A DNA stretch of 7,170 nt, taken from positions 1 to 7,170 of the forward strand of contig CACXFD010000231.1 of NCBI GenBank assembly GCA_902766845.1, in the 5' to 3' direction. A program made the translations under genes and the position numbers. The notes under the pieces were generated by a model that saw nothing but the letters and a program-made list of their open reading frames with translations, was not told where the DNA came from and did not search any database. The DNA is from an uncultured Lachnospiraceae bacterium (GTDB taxonomy: Bacteria > Bacillota > Clostridia > Lachnospirales > Lachnospiraceae). Shown in pieces: positions 5,174 through 7,170 of this stretch; the stretch's first letter is position 1, and the number at the start of each line of letters is the position of its first letter.

Positions 5174-5919
5174 GCGGTGAATATGTATACTACCATACAG
5201 GCTTCTTCGGCTTTGGCGAGCCCGGCGCGTTCCGGGCCTACAGCCTGATGCATCTGCTGCCGCTGTTCCTGTGCGGCGCGGCCATCCTGCTCACCTGGTG
5301 CCTTCGCGGCCGCATCCGTTCCTGGAAGCACGAGGGGACGTTCCGCTATCTCCTGTCCTTCCTCATGTTCCTCGCGGAATTCGGCTACTTTGTCTGGCTG
5401 CTGTACGTCGGCGACACCTCCGGACAGTATCTGATGATGTCCAAGCTGCCGCTGCACCTCTGCGACGTCGGGCTCATCTGCTGCATGTTCATGATCACCA
5501 GCAAGAACCGGACCCTGTTCGGCTTCAATTTCTTCGTGACTCTGTTCGGGGCCACGCTGGCCTGCCTGATCCCGCAGACCGTGCTGACCGATGTGGACCC
5601 CTCATATTACCGCTACTACCAGTACTTTATCGAGCATCTCCTCCCGATCTACTGCACTGCCTACATGATGATCGTGCACGGGATGCGGCCGCGGTACCGG
5701 GACATCTGGGTGAGCCTTATCGGCATCGGCCTGATGCTGGTGCCGGCGTTCCTCCTGAACGACGCATTCCCGGGCTCGGATTATCTGTTCCTGAAGCTGG
5801 ACGTCTCCGTGTTTCCGGCCAGCCAGTATCTCCGTGCCGCCCTCTACGCGGTCCTGCTGGCTCTGGTCTTCCATGCCATGTGGTTCGTGGCAGGGAAACG
5901 CCGAAAAAAGGCTGCCTGA
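5170..5919 (+). CDS. YwaF/TMEM164-like seven-helix membrane protein
   Basis: A 249-residue integral membrane protein of the YwaF (TIGR02206) type, which is related to eukaryotic TMEM164. About seven hydrophobic helices lie at 25-44, 59-81, 91-110, 115-137, 153-169, 178-196 and 219-241, with a basic C-terminus (KRRKK). The family motif LPLHLCDVGL (93-102) starts the third helix, and FIEHLLPIY (153-161) contains a conserved His. TMEM164 is reported to be a Cys-dependent acyltransferase acting on phospholipids; Cys98 and His156 here stand where its catalytic Cys and His would be (inference, not tested). The start at 5170 overlaps the preceding stop by 4 bp, so the two membrane proteins are translationally coupled and probably act together. 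A terminator follows 11 nt after the stop. Family call is good; substrate and reaction are unknown. Confidence 0.88.
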   Translation: MSGEYVYYHTGFFGFGEPGAFRAYSLMHLLPLFLCGAAILLTWCLRGRIRSWKHEGTFRYLLSFLMFLAEFGYFVWLLYVGDTSGQYLMMSKLPLHLCDVGLICCMFMITSKNRTLFGFNFFVTLFGATLACLIPQTVLTDVDPSYYRYYQYFIEHLLPIYCTAYMMIVHGMRPRYRDIWVSLIGIGLMLVPAFLLNDAFPGSDYLFLKLDVSVFPASQYLRAALYAVLLALVFHAMWFVAGKRRKKAA

Positions 5920-5930
5920 CCCGATCACGC

Positions 5931-5984
5931 AAAGAGACCGCGGGGTCCCGGTCTTCCGGGACCCCGCGGTCTCTTTCGTTTTTA
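5931..5984 (+). terminator. Strong rho-independent terminator
   Basis: A perfect 21-bp inverted repeat (5931-5951 with 5956-5976) with a TCTT loop is followed by CGTTTTTA. It starts 11 nt after the stop of the YwaF-like gene and ends the plus-strand unit. The convergent flavoprotein gene ends at 6040, so the stem may also stop transcription from the right, though on that strand only a short U run (CTCTTT, within the stem) is available. Confidence 0.93.
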
Positions 5985-6039
5985 TCCGCGCACGAGCGCC
6001 GATGCCGGGCGCCTTATCCGCTCGCCCTGTCCGCACGTC
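5985..6039. other. Short convergent intergenic gap with degenerate repeats of a gene end
   Basis: Between the terminator and the flavoprotein stop, GCGGATA occurs three times on the minus strand (within the stop region near 6041-6047, near 6014-6020 and near 5983-5989). The surroundings are only loosely alike. I see no gene, promoter or RNA here. Confidence 0.4.
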
Positions 6040-6675
6040 CTATCCGCGCGCCAGTGCCGCGCCCTTCTCAAAGGCCTGCCGGCGCTCTTCCGGAAATACC
6101 GTCTCGCGGCGTGCCCGCTTGGCTTCCGGATCGAACATCGTCCAGGGCCAGTCGGTCCTGCTGTAATCCTCCAGCTGCAGCGTGTTCCCGCCCACGAACG
6201 TGTCCGCGGGACCCACGAAGCGGCTCAGCGTCTGCTGATAGCCGCGCACCAGGTCGACGTAGGCAGTATCCGGCGCGTTGCTGGTCATGATCAGCAGCAC
6301 CGGGACCGGGTGCTCATTGCAGCAGGGCGTCTCCCGGTTGTACGTGAGGTTCTGGAAGATCAGGCGCTCATACAGTGCCCGGAACGACGCCGTCATCTGC
6401 GACAGATAATTGGGCGACCCGATGATCAGCCCGTCCGATTCCCGGATCGCGTCCAGCACCGGCGTCAGGCCGTCCCGGCAGACGCAGTGCCCCTTGAAGC
6501 GTTCCTTCTTGCAGCCGAAGCAGGAAACGCAGCCCGTATACTTTTCCAGCCGGAACAGGTCGAACCGTTCGATGACGGCCCCTTCGGATTCTGCGCCCCG
6601 CGCGGCCTCCGAGACCAGGATGTCCGTATTCCAGCCTTTGCGCGGCCCTGCGTTGACCACGACGATCTTTTTCAT
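6040..6675 (-). CDS. Flavodoxin-fold NAD(P)H-dependent FMN reductase-like protein with a Cys cluster
   Basis: A 211-residue soluble protein of the NADPH-dependent FMN reductase / iron-sulfur flavoprotein group. The N-terminus MKKIVVVNAGPRKGWNTDIL (1-20) is the first strand and FMN phosphate loop. GLIIGSPNYLSQMTASFRALYERL (82-105) is the second flavin-binding loop. Between them are Cys49, Cys52, Cys55, Cys64 and Cys66. The C-x2-C-x2-C-x8-C spacing is like that of iron-sulfur flavoproteins, which bind a [4Fe-4S] cluster, though many members of this group use the cysteines otherwise. The likely role is electron transfer to quinones, nitro-compounds or other acceptors. The ATG at 6675 has GAGG 6 nt upstream and begins the flavodoxin strand, so the longer open frame to 6921 is rejected. 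It follows the cupin gene by 59 nt, probably in one transcript, a pair common in Clostridia. Confidence 0.9.
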   Translation of the reverse strand: MKKIVVVNAGPRKGWNTDILVSEAARGAESEGAVIERFDLFRLEKYTGCVSCFGCKKERFKGHCVCRDGLTPVLDAIRESDGLIIGSPNYLSQMTASFRALYERLIFQNLTYNRETPCCNEHPVPVLLIMTSNAPDTAYVDLVRGYQQTLSRFVGPADTFVGGNTLQLEDYSRTDWPWTMFDPEAKRARRETVFPEERRQAFEKGAALARG

Positions 6676-6681
6676 TCCTTG

Positions 6682-6723
6682 CCTCTCTTCTTCTCTTCTT
6701 TTCTTCTTCTCTTTCTCTTCTTC
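6682..6723. other. 42-nt uninterrupted homopurine/homopyrimidine tract
   Basis: The minus strand, which is the coding strand here, has only A and G for 42 nt, built of irregular GAA, GAAGA and AAAG units. It fills most of the 59-nt gap between the cupin stop and the flavoprotein ATG and includes the ribosome binding site region. Such tracts can form triplex DNA and are unstructured in RNA. Confidence 0.85.
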
Positions 6724-6734
6724 GCTGCCGTCTC

Positions 6735-7170
6735 TTATCTCAGCTTTCCGTACTCGTCGGCGTCTACGGCTTCCAGCCATTCGTTGGAGGTCTCCTCGCC
6801 TTCCACCTCGACCGCGAGATGGGCAAACCAGGAATCCGGCGCGGCGCCGTGCCAGTGCTTGACTTCGGCGGGAATGTTGATCACGGTGCCGGGCGTCATC
6901 TCCACGGCTTCCTTCCCCCATTCCTGATAATAGCCGCGGCCTCCGACGCAGATCAGCATCTGTCCGCCGCCGCTCTTCGCGTGATGGATGTGCCAGTTGT
7001 TGCGGCAGCCGGGCTCAAAGGTGACGTTGAAGACCGGGACCTGCTCGGTCGAGACCGGCGCCAGATAGCTCTGTCCCACGAAGAACTGTCCGTAAGGATT
7101 CGGATCGCCGATCGGGAAGAAGATCGTGTTCTGATATCGGTCCTTCTCCGTCGCCGCCGGCTCTTCTTCC
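6735..7170 (-). CDS. Cupin domain protein (3' part, enters from the right edge)
   Basis: The last 144 residues of a cupin; the 5' end lies beyond the window. The frame is open to the edge, where it reads through FFPIGDPNPYGQFFVGQSYL (17-36 of the visible part). The double-stranded beta-helix follows: NNWHIHHAKSGGGQ (57-70) gives the metal-binding His60, His62 or His63 and Gln70, and GTVINIPAEVKHWHG (94-108) gives His105 and His107. WFAHLAVEV and TSNEWLE close the fold. Proteins of this type are often annotated as cupins linked to carboxymuconolactone decarboxylase, and a decarboxylase-like domain could precede it off the edge. A GTG at 7079 is inside the conserved strand and is not the start. 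It leads the flavoprotein gene in the same direction. The reaction is unknown; a metal-dependent small-molecule or redox role is likely. Confidence 0.9.
   Translation of the reverse strand, partial: EEEPAATEKDRYQNTIFFPIGDPNPYGQFFVGQSYLAPVSTEQVPVFNVTFEPGCRNNWHIHHAKSGGGQMLICVGGRGYYQEWGKEAVEMTPGTVINIPAEVKHWHGAAPDSWFAHLAVEVEGEETSNEWLEAVDADEYGKLR

Noticed and set aside
5271..6290. Plus-strand open frame of 339 codons across the YwaF-like gene and beyond the terminator
   Set aside because: It runs through a strong terminator and into the antisense of the flavoprotein; Arg/Pro/Ser-rich shadow frame.
7077..7079. GTG as start of the cupin gene
   Set aside because: The frame stays open to the window edge and the upstream residues match the expected cupin N-terminal region, so this is an internal Val.

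Overview
The window looks like a chromosomal stretch from a high-G+C member of the Firmicutes, most likely a Clostridia or Lachnospiraceae relative. Three things suggest this: AAGGAG-type ribosome binding sites, a fused FeoA-FeoB iron transporter with a clostridial-type G1 loop, and several families common in gut and rumen Clostridia (DUF3990, YwaF-like membrane proteins, small Cys-rich flavoproteins). By eye most genes are about 60-70 % G+C. One gene (1030-1836) is clearly lower. The genus cannot be fixed from this sequence.

Layout. On the minus strand, 792 to 1 is the 5' part of a FeoA-FeoB fusion that leaves the window, with a good promoter at 904-932. A perfect 22-bp hairpin (984-1033) separates it from a minus-strand operon read from 3002 down to 1030: a DUF3990 (ADP-ribosyltransferase-like) protein, an acylphosphatase, a 92-residue conserved hypothetical protein and a 268-residue hypothetical protein. 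These genes overlap, abut or lie close together. Upstream of DUF3990 is a set of three 33-34 bp direct repeats (3041-3140), then a ribokinase-family gene (4065 to 3163), also minus strand.

From a divergent promoter region (about 4085-4189) two plus-strand genes follow, overlapping by ATGA: a six-helix Pr6Pr/AIG1-like protein (4244-5173) and a seven-helix YwaF/TMEM164-like protein (5170-5919). A strong terminator (5931-5984) ends this unit. Convergent to it, on the minus strand, are a flavodoxin-fold NAD(P)H reductase-like protein with a Cys cluster (6675 to 6040) and, upstream of that, the 3' end of a cupin protein that enters from beyond the right edge.

The most interesting part is the coupled membrane pair. 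The first protein keeps a Thr/His pair as in AIG1-type lipid hydrolases, and the second keeps a Cys/His pair as in TMEM164-type acyltransferases. This suggests a two-protein bacterial lipid-acyl system, inferred from motifs only. The second candidate is the DUF3990 operon, which could be an ART-type effector with partner proteins. The other genes (iron uptake, ribose phosphorylation, redox flavoprotein) are ordinary housekeeping or accessory metabolism.
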